DNA from: Nocardioides sp. 503
Lineage (GTDB): Bacteria; Actinomycetota; Actinomycetes; Propionibacteriales; Nocardioidaceae
Length of the DNA: 64,000 nucleotides
Assembly (NCBI RefSeq): GCF_004522095.1
Contig: NZ_SPUI01000002.1
Coordinates: 1,240,001 to 1,304,000, forward strand
Direction of reading: 5' to 3'
The position numbers and the translations under genes are program-made. Shown one piece after another: positions 54,180-62,542 of this stretch; the stretch's first letter is position 1, and each line of letters starts with the position of its first letter. The notes under the pieces were generated by a model that saw only the letters and a program-made list of their open reading frames with translations, was not told the DNA's origin and did no database searches.

Positions 54180-55193
54180 ATGTCCACTGCTCGACCCCAC
54201 CGGCTCCGCGCGGCCCTCGTCGCCGCCGCCGCCCTCGCGCTGACGCTCGGCGCTGCCCCCGTGACGGCCGCGACCGCCCCGGCGGGCGCCGCCCCCGACG
54301 GGGCGGTGACCAAGGACGTCGTGACCGGCGACGAGCCCATCGACTACGTCGCCCTCGGCGACTCCTACAGCGCCGGGCCGCTGATCCCGGCGCAGCGGCT
54401 CGACCCGGTGGGCTGCCTGCGCTCGACCAACAGCTACCCGGCGTTCCTCGCCGGCTACTTCGGGGTGCGCAGCTACGTCGACGTGACCTGCTCCGGCGCC
54501 CAGAGCGTCGACCTGACCAAGCGTCGGCAGACCACGATCGTCCCCGGCCCCAGCCCCGCGCCGCAGGTCAGCGCGCTGAGCAGCGGCACGGACCTGGTCA
54601 CGGTCGGCATCGGCGGCAACGACCGCACGCTGTTCGGCTCGATGATCGAGGTCTGCGAGAAGGTCGCCCCGACCGCACCCAAGGGCGCTCCCTGCCGCCG
54701 CCACTTCACCAACCGCAAGGGCGTCGACACCAAGCTGCGTGACGCGACGCGCATCCAGGCCAACGTCGGCCGGGTGCTGCGCACGGTGGCGCGCCGCGCG
54801 CCCGCCGCCGAGGTCTACGTCATCGGCTACCCCCGGCTGCTGCCCCAGCGCGGCACCTGCCAGCAGGTGGCCTTCGCGGCCGGCGACTACCGCTGGGGCA
54901 ACCGCGTCGAGCGCCGGCTCAACCGCTCGCTGCGGCGGGCCGCCGCCCGCAACGGTGCGACGTACGTCGACCTCTACCCCGCCTCGCGCGGCCACGACGC
55001 CTGCGCGGGACGCGAGGCCTGGATCAACGGCAGCAAGCTCAAGCCGCTGCGCGCGGCCAACTTCCACCCCTTCCTGAGGGGCATGCGCGGCGCCGCTCAG
55101 GAGATCTACCGCAGGCTCACCGACGGTGGCACCGCCCCGGCCAACGTCTACGCCCAGCCCCCGCTGGGCTCGCAGACGCCGCGCACCGACTGA
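54180..55193 (+). CDS. Secreted SGNH/GDSL hydrolase (lipase/esterase)
   Basis: The protein has 337 residues. A signal peptide (ALVAAAALALTLGAAPVTAA) ends near residue 31. The four SGNH blocks are present: S62 in ALGDSYSAG (block I), the Gly of block II in SYVDVTCSG, GIGGND (block III) and His in NFHPF (block V). Six cysteines are placed as in streptomycete SGNH lipases, consistent with extracellular disulfides. It probably hydrolyses lipid esters outside the cell. A hairpin cluster follows the stop. Confidence 0.92.
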   Translation: MSTARPHRLRAALVAAAALALTLGAAPVTAATAPAGAAPDGAVTKDVVTGDEPIDYVALGDSYSAGPLIPAQRLDPVGCLRSTNSYPAFLAGYFGVRSYVDVTCSGAQSVDLTKRRQTTIVPGPSPAPQVSALSSGTDLVTVGIGGNDRTLFGSMIEVCEKVAPTAPKGAPCRRHFTNRKGVDTKLRDATRIQANVGRVLRTVARRAPAAEVYVIGYPRLLPQRGTCQQVAFAAGDYRWGNRVERRLNRSLRRAAARNGATYVDLYPASRGHDACAGREAWINGSKLKPLRAANFHPFLRGMRGAAQEIYRRLTDGGTAPANVYAQPPLGSQTPRTD

Positions 55194-55205
55194 GCGCAGA
55201 TCTGA

Positions 55206-55248
55206 GCGAGGGCCGGTCCACTCCCCCCAGTAGTGGACCGACCCTCGC
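55206..55248 (+). terminator. Terminator hairpin of the SGNH hydrolase gene
   Basis: A 17-bp stem with one mismatch (55206-55222 with 55232-55248) and a 9-nt loop begins 13 nt after the stop codon. Confidence 0.75.
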
Positions 55249-55538
55249 GGATGGCGGCCCCGGAGGGCCGCAGCGTGCGCCTCGGCGCACGCGGACTGTG
55301 ACGACCTTCGACTCGCACCGGTCTCGCTTCTTCGAAGGCTGACAGGACGACACTGGCAGCCCACAGCCACCTCAAGAAGACCTTTGCGGGCACCTTGCGG
55401 TGGTCCGTCCAGAACCTTGAGGCTCCCTTGAGGAACCCGCGGCGAGACCGGGGTCGAGGCGCCTGCGGACCTCCGCCCCCGCCGGCTCCGCTACCGTCGC
55501 CCGGACACCGCCCGCCGCTCGCCCGAAGGGGTCCTCCC
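55249..55538. other. Non-coding stretch with further hairpins
   Basis: Two perfect hairpins follow the terminator directly: GCGGCCC-CGGA-GGGCCGC (55254-55271) and GCGTGCGCC-TC-GGCGCACGC (55273-55292). A possible longer stem pairs CCTTCGA with TCGAAGG about 20 nt further on. The rest of the stretch up to the GTG at 55539 has lower G+C around 55310-55430 and a TACCGT box at 55492-55497. I find no credible ORF. It may be simply terminators plus a promoter, or a structured RNA. Confidence 0.4.
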
Positions 55539-56468
55539 GTGCGCCTGAAGCCCGGTCGTCCCGACCTGTCCCGCTACGCCGACCGCTTCGACGTGCCGCC
55601 GGCCTCCGGGCCGTTCGGCGTGACCTTCCTCGGGGTCGCGAGCCTCCTGCTCGACGACGGGGAGTCGGCGGTGCTCACGGACGGCTTCTTCTCGCGCCCG
55701 TCCCTGCCGAGGGTCGCCCTGGGCAGGATCGCGCCCGACGCCGCCCGGATCGACGCCGCGCTGCGCCGGGCCGGGGTCGACCGCCTGGAGGCGGTCCTGC
55801 CGGTGCACACCCACTTCGACCACGCCATGGACTCCGCGGTGGTCGCCGGTCGCACCGGCGCCGTCCTCGTCGGCGGTGCCTCCACCGCGCACGTCGGCCG
55901 CGGCGGTGGCCTGCCCGAGGACCGGATCCGCCTGGCCGTCCCGGGCGAGCCGATGACGTACGGCGGATGGACGCTGACCCTCGTGGAGTCGCACCACTGC
56001 CCACCGGACCGCTACCCGGGCGTCATCACCGAGCCCGTCGTCCCCCCGGTGCGCACGGCCGCCTACCGCTGCGGCGAGGCCTGGTCGATCCTGGTCAGCC
56101 ACGCGAGCGGCCGCACGGCGCTGCTGCAGGGCAGTGCCGGGTTCCGCCGCGGCGCCTTGGCGGGGCGTCGTGCCGACGTCGTCTACCTCGGCGTCGGTCA
56201 GCTGGGCGTCCAGCCCGAGGAGTACGTCCGCACCTACTGGGCCGAGACGGTGGAGGCCGTCGGCGCCCGGCGGGTGGTGCTGACGCACTGGGACGACTTC
56301 TTCCGCCCGCTCGACCGTCCGCTGCGCGCCCTCCCCTACGCCGGCGACGACCTCGACGTCACCTTGCGGGTCCTCGGCGGTCTGGCCGCCGACCAGGGCG
56401 TCGCGCTGCACCTGCCCACGCTCTGGCGACGTGAGGACCCGTGGTCGGACCTTCCTCCCGCTGGTTGA
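55539..56468 (+). CDS. Metallo-beta-lactamase-fold hydrolase
   Basis: The protein has 309 residues. The metal motif HxHxDH is intact (H90-T-H92-F-D94-H95), with later histidines in VESHHCPPDRYP and LTHWDDFF. The first strand pair, GVTFLGVASLLLDDGESAVLTDGFF, is typical of the UlaG/YycJ-like branch. The substrate is unknown. GTG at 55539 has AAGGGG 7 nt upstream; the upstream extension to 55395 is low-complexity and rejected. The stop codon lies inside a GGTTGAGGAGG stretch that resembles an interspersed repeat of this bacterial group. Confidence 0.85.
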   Translation: MRLKPGRPDLSRYADRFDVPPASGPFGVTFLGVASLLLDDGESAVLTDGFFSRPSLPRVALGRIAPDAARIDAALRRAGVDRLEAVLPVHTHFDHAMDSAVVAGRTGAVLVGGASTAHVGRGGGLPEDRIRLAVPGEPMTYGGWTLTLVESHHCPPDRYPGVITEPVVPPVRTAAYRCGEAWSILVSHASGRTALLQGSAGFRRGALAGRRADVVYLGVGQLGVQPEEYVRTYWAETVEAVGARRVVLTHWDDFFRPLDRPLRALPYAGDDLDVTLRVLGGLAADQGVALHLPTLWRREDPWSDLPPAG

Positions 56469-56554
56469 GGAGGTCGCAGGGGGTGTCGGGACAGGACTTC
56501 GTCCTTCCTCGGCCTCCGGCAGGCGTCGATCGTGGTGGCGGAGAGGTCGCGCCG

Positions 56555-56560
56555 TAGCAT
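56555..56560 (+). promoter_or_regulatory. -10 box TAGCAT, leaderless promoter of the zinc-finger SDR
   Basis: TAGCAT ends exactly 6 nt before the GTG at 56567. No ribosome-binding site is present. Confidence 0.6.
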
Positions 56561-56566
56561 TCGCCG

Positions 56567-58018
56567 GTGACCACCGGCATCGACCCCGACGACCTCGCGA
56601 CGACCGTGCGGGTCCTCGGCCAGCTGCACCAGCTGCCGGACGGTCATCCGGACATGACCACGGTGAAGCACGCGGCGTCCCACATGTACAAGGCGCTCAA
56701 GCACGAGCGGCGGGCCGCCAAGCGCGCCGCGGAGCTCGCGGCCGACCGTGCGGTCACCGAGCTGACGGCGACCGGCTCGGCGATGCGCATCGACGACGAG
56801 ACCGAGGGCATCCCGCTGGTCTCGCAGGCCACCGGCGCGTTCGCCGGCGAGCTGATCAACCCGCGCGGCTGCTACATCTGCAAGAACGACTACACCCTGG
56901 TCGACGCGTTCTACCACTGGCTGTGCCCGGAGTGCGCGGCGTTCTCGCACGCCAAGCGCGACCAGCGCACCGACCTCACCGGGCGCCGGGCGCTGCTCAC
57001 CGGCGGGCGGGCGAAGATCGGGATGTACATCGCCCTGCGCCTGCTGCGCGACGGGGCGCACACCACCGTCACCACCCGCTTCCCCAAGGACGCCGTGCGC
57101 CGGTTCGCCGCGATGCCCGACGCGGCCGACTGGATCGACCGGCTCGTCGTCGTGGGCATCGACCTGCGCGACCCCACCCAGGTCATCTCGCTCGCCGACG
57201 AGGTGGCGGCCGCCGGGCCGCTCGACATCCTGGTCAACAACGCCTGCCAGACCGTACGCCGCTCGCCCGGCGCCTACGCGCCCCTGGCGGAGGCCGAGCT
57301 GGCCCCGCTGCCCACCGACCTGGCACTGCCCGAGATGGTCACCTTCGACCGGGTCTCCGAGCTGCACCCCGCGTCGATCGCCGGCACGCTGCGCGACCAC
57401 CCGATCGCCCACCACCTGGGCGAGTCGCCCGCCTCCATGACCGCGCTGGCCCTCAGCGCCGGGCACGCCTCCCTGGAGGCGCACCTCGCCGGCACGGCGG
57501 TCGACGCCGGCGGGCTCCTCCCCGACCTCCAGCGGGTCAACTCCTGGACCCAGAAGGTCGAGGACGTCGACCCGCTCGAGCTCCTCGAGGTGCAGCTGTG
57601 CAACTCGATCGCGCCGTTCCTGCTGATCTCCCGCCTGCGACCGGCCATGCGCGCCTCCCAGGCGCGCCGCCGCTACGTCGTCAACGTCTCGGCGATGGAG
57701 GGCCAGTTCTCGCGCCGCTACAAGGGGGCCGGGCACCCGCACACCAACATGGCGAAGGCCGCGCTCAACATGCTCACCCGCACCAGCGCCGGCGAGATGT
57801 TCGAGACCGACCGGATCCTGATGACGGCGGTCGACACCGGTTGGATCACCGACGAGCGACCCCACCAGGAGAAGCTCCGGATCGCCGCCGAGGGGTGGCA
57901 CGCGCCGCTGGACCTGGTCGACGGCGCGGCCCGCGTCTACGACCCGATCGTGCGCGGCGAGGCGGGCGAGGACCTGTACGGATGCTTCGTGAAGGACTAC
58001 CGTCCCAGTCCCTGGTGA
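56567..58018 (+). CDS. SDR-family protein with an N-terminal zinc-finger domain
   Basis: The protein has 483 residues. Residues 1-95 are helical, and a zinc site follows (C102-x2-C105 in CYICKNDY and C120-x2-C123 in LCPECAAF). A short-chain dehydrogenase domain starts at about 138 (RRALLTGGRAKIGMYIALRLLRDGAHTTVTTR; ILVNNACQT). The catalytic Ser region is VVNVSAMEGQF, but the Tyr of YxxxK is not in place: four residues before K397 there is a Thr, and the nearest Tyr is too far away. An insertion of about 90 residues follows the NNA motif. It may be a divergent reductase or a non-catalytic protein. Confidence 0.85.
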   Translation: MTTGIDPDDLATTVRVLGQLHQLPDGHPDMTTVKHAASHMYKALKHERRAAKRAAELAADRAVTELTATGSAMRIDDETEGIPLVSQATGAFAGELINPRGCYICKNDYTLVDAFYHWLCPECAAFSHAKRDQRTDLTGRRALLTGGRAKIGMYIALRLLRDGAHTTVTTRFPKDAVRRFAAMPDAADWIDRLVVVGIDLRDPTQVISLADEVAAAGPLDILVNNACQTVRRSPGAYAPLAEAELAPLPTDLALPEMVTFDRVSELHPASIAGTLRDHPIAHHLGESPASMTALALSAGHASLEAHLAGTAVDAGGLLPDLQRVNSWTQKVEDVDPLELLEVQLCNSIAPFLLISRLRPAMRASQARRRYVVNVSAMEGQFSRRYKGAGHPHTNMAKAALNMLTRTSAGEMFETDRILMTAVDTGWITDERPHQEKLRIAAEGWHAPLDLVDGAARVYDPIVRGEAGEDLYGCFVKDYRPSPW

Positions 58019-58040
58019 GGGGTTTGGTGGGTGCCGGGCT

Positions 58041-58046
58041 TAAGGT
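58041..58046 (+). promoter_or_regulatory. -10 box TAAGGT, leaderless promoter of the ScoMcrA-head gene
   Basis: TAAGGT ends 7 nt before the GTG at 58054. It also carries the only AAGG upstream of this start. Confidence 0.55.
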
Positions 58047-58053
58047 CGACCAT

Positions 58054-58905
58054 GTGCCCGACTTTCCAGCAGTGACCCGCGACCACGTCCTAGACGCCCT
58101 CTCCGAGTACGACGAGCGTGGTGGGGAGGCCTTCCTGCGGACCTACGGGTTCGGCGGAAGCCGCGACTACGTCGTCTGGCACGAGGGCAACAGCTACGAC
58201 GCCAACGCCGTCCTGGGCGTCGCGCACAAGTACGCCACCGGCAAGGCCGCCTCGCGCGCGCACCTCGCCGGGAGCCTCGACGGCGCCGGTCGGCTGCTGT
58301 CACACCTCGGCTTCGACGTCACGCAGGTCGACGCCTCCGGGCTGGTCGACCAGCCCGTCAACGGGGAGTGGCGCGACGCCGCCGACCTCGAGCTCGACGA
58401 GTCGCGCAACGCCTGGGCCGAGGCGGCCCACGCCACGCTCAAGGAGACCGCCGCCCACTACCACCGGGTGCTGACGACCAAGGAGCTCGCGGTCCAGGTG
58501 CAGAACCGCACCGGCATCCGCACCTCCCAGCAGACCCACTACTGGCTGGGCGACGTGCTGACCCGCGTCGCCGCCGAGTGCGCGCGCAACGACGAGCCGC
58601 TGCTCACCGCCTTCTGCGTCAACGCTGACGGCAGCGTCGGCGCGTCGTACGCCCCGGCCGTCCAGGCCGCGACCGGCACCCTGCCCGAGGACCCCGACGA
58701 GCACGCGGCGCAGCAGCGCCTGCTCGCGCACCAGCAGTTCGGCGCCGACCTCCCCGAGGGCGGCGGCGTCGCCGCGCTGACGCCGAAGCTGGCCGCGGCC
58801 CGCGGTCGCGAGCGCAAGATCCGCTACCAGGAGCGCGAGATCCCCACGTGCCCCACCTGCCACATGCAGCTGCCCGCCACCGGCGAGTGCGACAACTGCG
58901 CCTGA
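58054..58905 (+). CDS. ScoMcrA-like head-domain protein with a C-terminal zinc ribbon
   Basis: The protein has 283 residues. Residues of about 8-95 (VTRDHVLDALSEYDERGGEAFLRTYGFGGSRDYVVWHEGNSYDANAVLGVAHKYATGK and then the LLSHLGFDV step) match the head domain at the N-terminus of ScoMcrA, the type IV restriction enzyme of Streptomyces coelicolor that cuts modified DNA. No HNH or other nuclease motif follows. The middle (about 110-200) is helical (HYHRVLTTKELAVQVQNRTGI, QTHYWLGDVLTRVAAECARNDEPLLTAFCVNADG), and the C-terminus is a zinc ribbon (CPTCHMQLPATGECDNC). It may bind DNA without cutting it. Confidence 0.75.
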   Translation: MPDFPAVTRDHVLDALSEYDERGGEAFLRTYGFGGSRDYVVWHEGNSYDANAVLGVAHKYATGKAASRAHLAGSLDGAGRLLSHLGFDVTQVDASGLVDQPVNGEWRDAADLELDESRNAWAEAAHATLKETAAHYHRVLTTKELAVQVQNRTGIRTSQQTHYWLGDVLTRVAAECARNDEPLLTAFCVNADGSVGASYAPAVQAATGTLPEDPDEHAAQQRLLAHQQFGADLPEGGGVAALTPKLAAARGRERKIRYQEREIPTCPTCHMQLPATGECDNCA

Positions 58906-58912
58906 GCCACGG

Positions 58913-60655
<1,743 letters not shown>

Positions 60656-60671
60656 CCGTTACCGGGCGCGG

Positions 60672-61343
60672 TCACCGGTGCGGGTGCTTGGTGGCGAAGA
60701 TCGCCGCCTGGGTGCGGCTGCTGAGCCCGAGCTTGGCCAGCAGCGAGGACACGTAGTTCTTCACCGTCTTCTCGGCGAGGAAGAGCGTGGACGCGATCTG
60801 GCGGTTGGTCATGCCCTCACCGATCAGCTCCAGGATCCTCTGCTCCTGCGCGGTGAGCTGCTCCAGGCTGGGGTCGACCCGCGGCCCGTTGCGGACCCGC
60901 TCCAGGACCTGGGCGGTCACGGCCGGGTCCAGCATCGACTGGCCGGCGGCCACCCGGCGCACCGTGTCGATCAGGTCGCTGCCGCGTACCTGCTTGAGCA
61001 CGTAGCCGGCGGCTCCCGCCATGATCGAGGCGAAGAGCGCCTCGTCGTCGTCGTAGGACGTGAGGATCAGGGCGTGGATGCTCGGGTCGACCGAGCGGAT
61101 CTCGCGGCACACGTCGATGCCGGTGCCGTCGGGCAGGCGCCCGTCGAGGATCGCCACGTCGGGGCGCAGCGCCGGGATCCGGCTGGCGGCCTCGACCGCC
61201 GAGCCGGACTCGCCGACCACGACGATGTCGCCCTCGCTCTCGAGCAGCTCGCGGATGCCGCGACGCACGATCTCGTGGTCGTCGAGCAGGAAGACCCGGA
61301 TCGCAGCGCGCTCACCCGGGCCGGCGTCGGCACTGTGCGTCAT
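60672..61343 (-). CDS. devR: DevR/DosR-like response regulator (NarL/LuxR family)
   Basis: The protein has 223 residues. The receiver domain has VFLLDDHEIVRRGIRELLESE and the phosphoacceptor D67 in DVAILDGRLPDGTG, with K in YVLKQVRG. The LuxR-type DNA-binding domain at about 160-220 reads LTAQEQRILELIGEGMTNRQIASTLFLAEKTVKNYVSSLLAKLGLSSRTQAAIF, very close to mycobacterial DevR. It is expected to activate hypoxia genes once phosphorylated by DevS. ATG at 61343 has TAGGCT 6 nt upstream. DevR-type boxes lie upstream of it and before the nitroreductase and cydA genes. Confidence 0.94.
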   Translation of the reverse strand: MTHSADAGPGERAAIRVFLLDDHEIVRRGIRELLESEGDIVVVGESGSAVEAASRIPALRPDVAILDGRLPDGTGIDVCREIRSVDPSIHALILTSYDDDEALFASIMAGAAGYVLKQVRGSDLIDTVRRVAAGQSMLDPAVTAQVLERVRNGPRVDPSLEQLTAQEQRILELIGEGMTNRQIASTLFLAEKTVKNYVSSLLAKLGLSSRTQAAIFATKHPHR

Positions 61344-61349
61344 GACGTC

Positions 61350-61355
61350 AGCCTA
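61350..61355 (-). promoter_or_regulatory. -10 box TAGGCT, leaderless promoter of devR
   Basis: TAGGCT on the minus strand ends 6 nt before the ATG at 61343. A GGGACC half-site of the DevR box lies directly upstream of it. Confidence 0.6.
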
Positions 61356-61402
61356 GGGTCCCTCGGCGGCGGGCCACCCGGTCCGGAGGGCCCGGACCCA
61401 CC

Positions 61403-61416
61403 GGGACCTTGGTCCC
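61403..61416. promoter_or_regulatory. DevR-type box between devR and the nitroreductase gene
   Basis: GGGACCTTGGTCCC is a perfect palindrome that fits the core of the DevR binding site (GGGACTTTnGTCCC). Its centre lies 42.5 bp before the ATG at 61452 and 66.5 bp before the devR start, so it could serve both divergent genes. Confidence 0.75.
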
Positions 61417-61451
61417 TGGTCCGCCCCGCAGCGTCGTCGCACGCTGGACGG

Positions 61452-62423
61452 ATGGACCTCCGGACCCCCTCCGGCTCGCCCGCCCGCCGCGTCGTCGAGC
61501 TGGCGTGCGGCGCCCCCAGCGTGCACAACACCCAGCCCTGGCGGTGGCGCGTCGACGGCGACCGCATCGAGCTGTACGCCGACCGCGCGCGCCAGCTCGC
61601 GGTCGCCGACCCCTCCGGGCGCAACCTGCTGGTCTCGTGCGGCGCCGCGCTGCACCAGGCGCGCGTGGCGGCCGCGGCGCTCGGGATGCCCGCCGAGGTG
61701 GTCCTGCTGCCGGAGCCCCACGACCCCGACCACCTCGCGACCCTCGAGCTGCGCCCCGGCCCGCGGCCGGCGGACGCGGTCGAGCACCTCGCCACCCTCG
61801 CCCGGAGGGTCACCGACCGGCGACGCTTCACCTCGTGGCCGGTGCCGGAGGAGCGGCTGGCCGGATTGGCCGCTGCCGTGGCCGCCCCCGGCGTCCTGGC
61901 CGTCCCCCTGAGCGACACCGCGTCCCGCATCCGGGTGGAGCTGCTCGTCGAGCGGGCCCGCGACCAGCAGCTCGCGGACCCCCACCTGGCCGCCGAGCAG
62001 CGCGCCTGCGTCGACCGGGGGCCCGACGAGGGCGTGCCGTCGACGAGCATCCCCGAGTCGGTGGGCGCCGCCCCGGCCCCCGGTGGGCGATTCACGTCCG
62101 GACCCGCCCGGCCGCGCGCGGGCATGCTCGAGAGCTCCGACGGGCTGCTGGTGCTGGGCACGGACCGGGACGAGCCGCGCGCCTGGGTCGAGACCGGCGA
62201 GGCCCTGAGCCAGCTGTGGCTCGCGGCCACGGTCGACGGCCTCTCCGTGGTGCCGCTCAGCCAGGTGGTCGAGGTCGCCGGCACCCGCGAGGCCATGCGC
62301 ACGGAGGTCCTGGGCTCGTTGACGCACCCGCAGGTCCTGCTGCGCATCGGCTGGCAGGAGATCGGCCGCAGCCAGCTCCCGAGGACCCCGCGGCGCCCCG
62401 TGGCCGACGTGCTCCTGGCCTGA
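61452..62423 (+). CDS. Acg-family nitroreductase-fold protein (Rv2032/Rv3131-like)
   Basis: The protein has 323 residues. The N-terminal VVELACGAPSVHNTQPWRWRVDGDRIELYADRAR, RNLLVSCGAALHQARVAAAALG and ARRVTDRRRFTSWPV segments are those of the actinobacterial Acg proteins, FMN-binding members of the nitroreductase superfamily that are strongly induced by DevR in hypoxia. Acg proteins are thought to store flavin and not to act as ordinary nitroreductases. The ATG at 61452 has only a weak CACGCT -10 box 6 nt upstream, as expected of an activator-dependent promoter, with a DevR-type box centred at -42.5. Confidence 0.9.
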   Translation: MDLRTPSGSPARRVVELACGAPSVHNTQPWRWRVDGDRIELYADRARQLAVADPSGRNLLVSCGAALHQARVAAAALGMPAEVVLLPEPHDPDHLATLELRPGPRPADAVEHLATLARRVTDRRRFTSWPVPEERLAGLAAAVAAPGVLAVPLSDTASRIRVELLVERARDQQLADPHLAAEQRACVDRGPDEGVPSTSIPESVGAAPAPGGRFTSGPARPRAGMLESSDGLLVLGTDRDEPRAWVETGEALSQLWLAATVDGLSVVPLSQVVEVAGTREAMRTEVLGSLTHPQVLLRIGWQEIGRSQLPRTPRRPVADVLLA

Positions 62424-62444
62424 GGGCCGGGACCTCGCGGGCCC

Positions 62445-62480
62445 GGGACCTTCGTCCCGGCGGGTCGGGACCCGCGACCG
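62445..62480 (+). promoter_or_regulatory. Pair of DevR-type boxes upstream of cydA
   Basis: A consensus box GGGACCTTCGTCCC (62445-62458) is followed by a degenerate box GGGACCCGCGACCG (62467-62480). Their centres are 22 bp apart, two helical turns, and lie near -65 and -43 relative to the predicted transcription start. A lone half-site GGGACC is at 62429-62434. Confidence 0.65.
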
Positions 62481-62504
62481 TGACGCGGGGCCCTGTCGCG
62501 TTCC

Positions 62505-62510
62505 TAGCGT
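62505..62510 (+). promoter_or_regulatory. -10 box TAGCGT of cydA
   Basis: TAGCGT lies 32 nt before the GTG at 62543, giving a short leader with AGGAG as ribosome-binding site. No -35 box is evident, in keeping with activation by DevR. Confidence 0.6.
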
Positions 62511-62542
62511 GGGCGTGCCCGCCCACCACCACAGGAGAGCAC

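Noticed and set aside
55148..55393. An 81-codon frame on the minus strand in the gap after the SGNH gene
   Set aside because: It overlaps the terminator hairpins, has no ribosome-binding site and no recognisable protein character.
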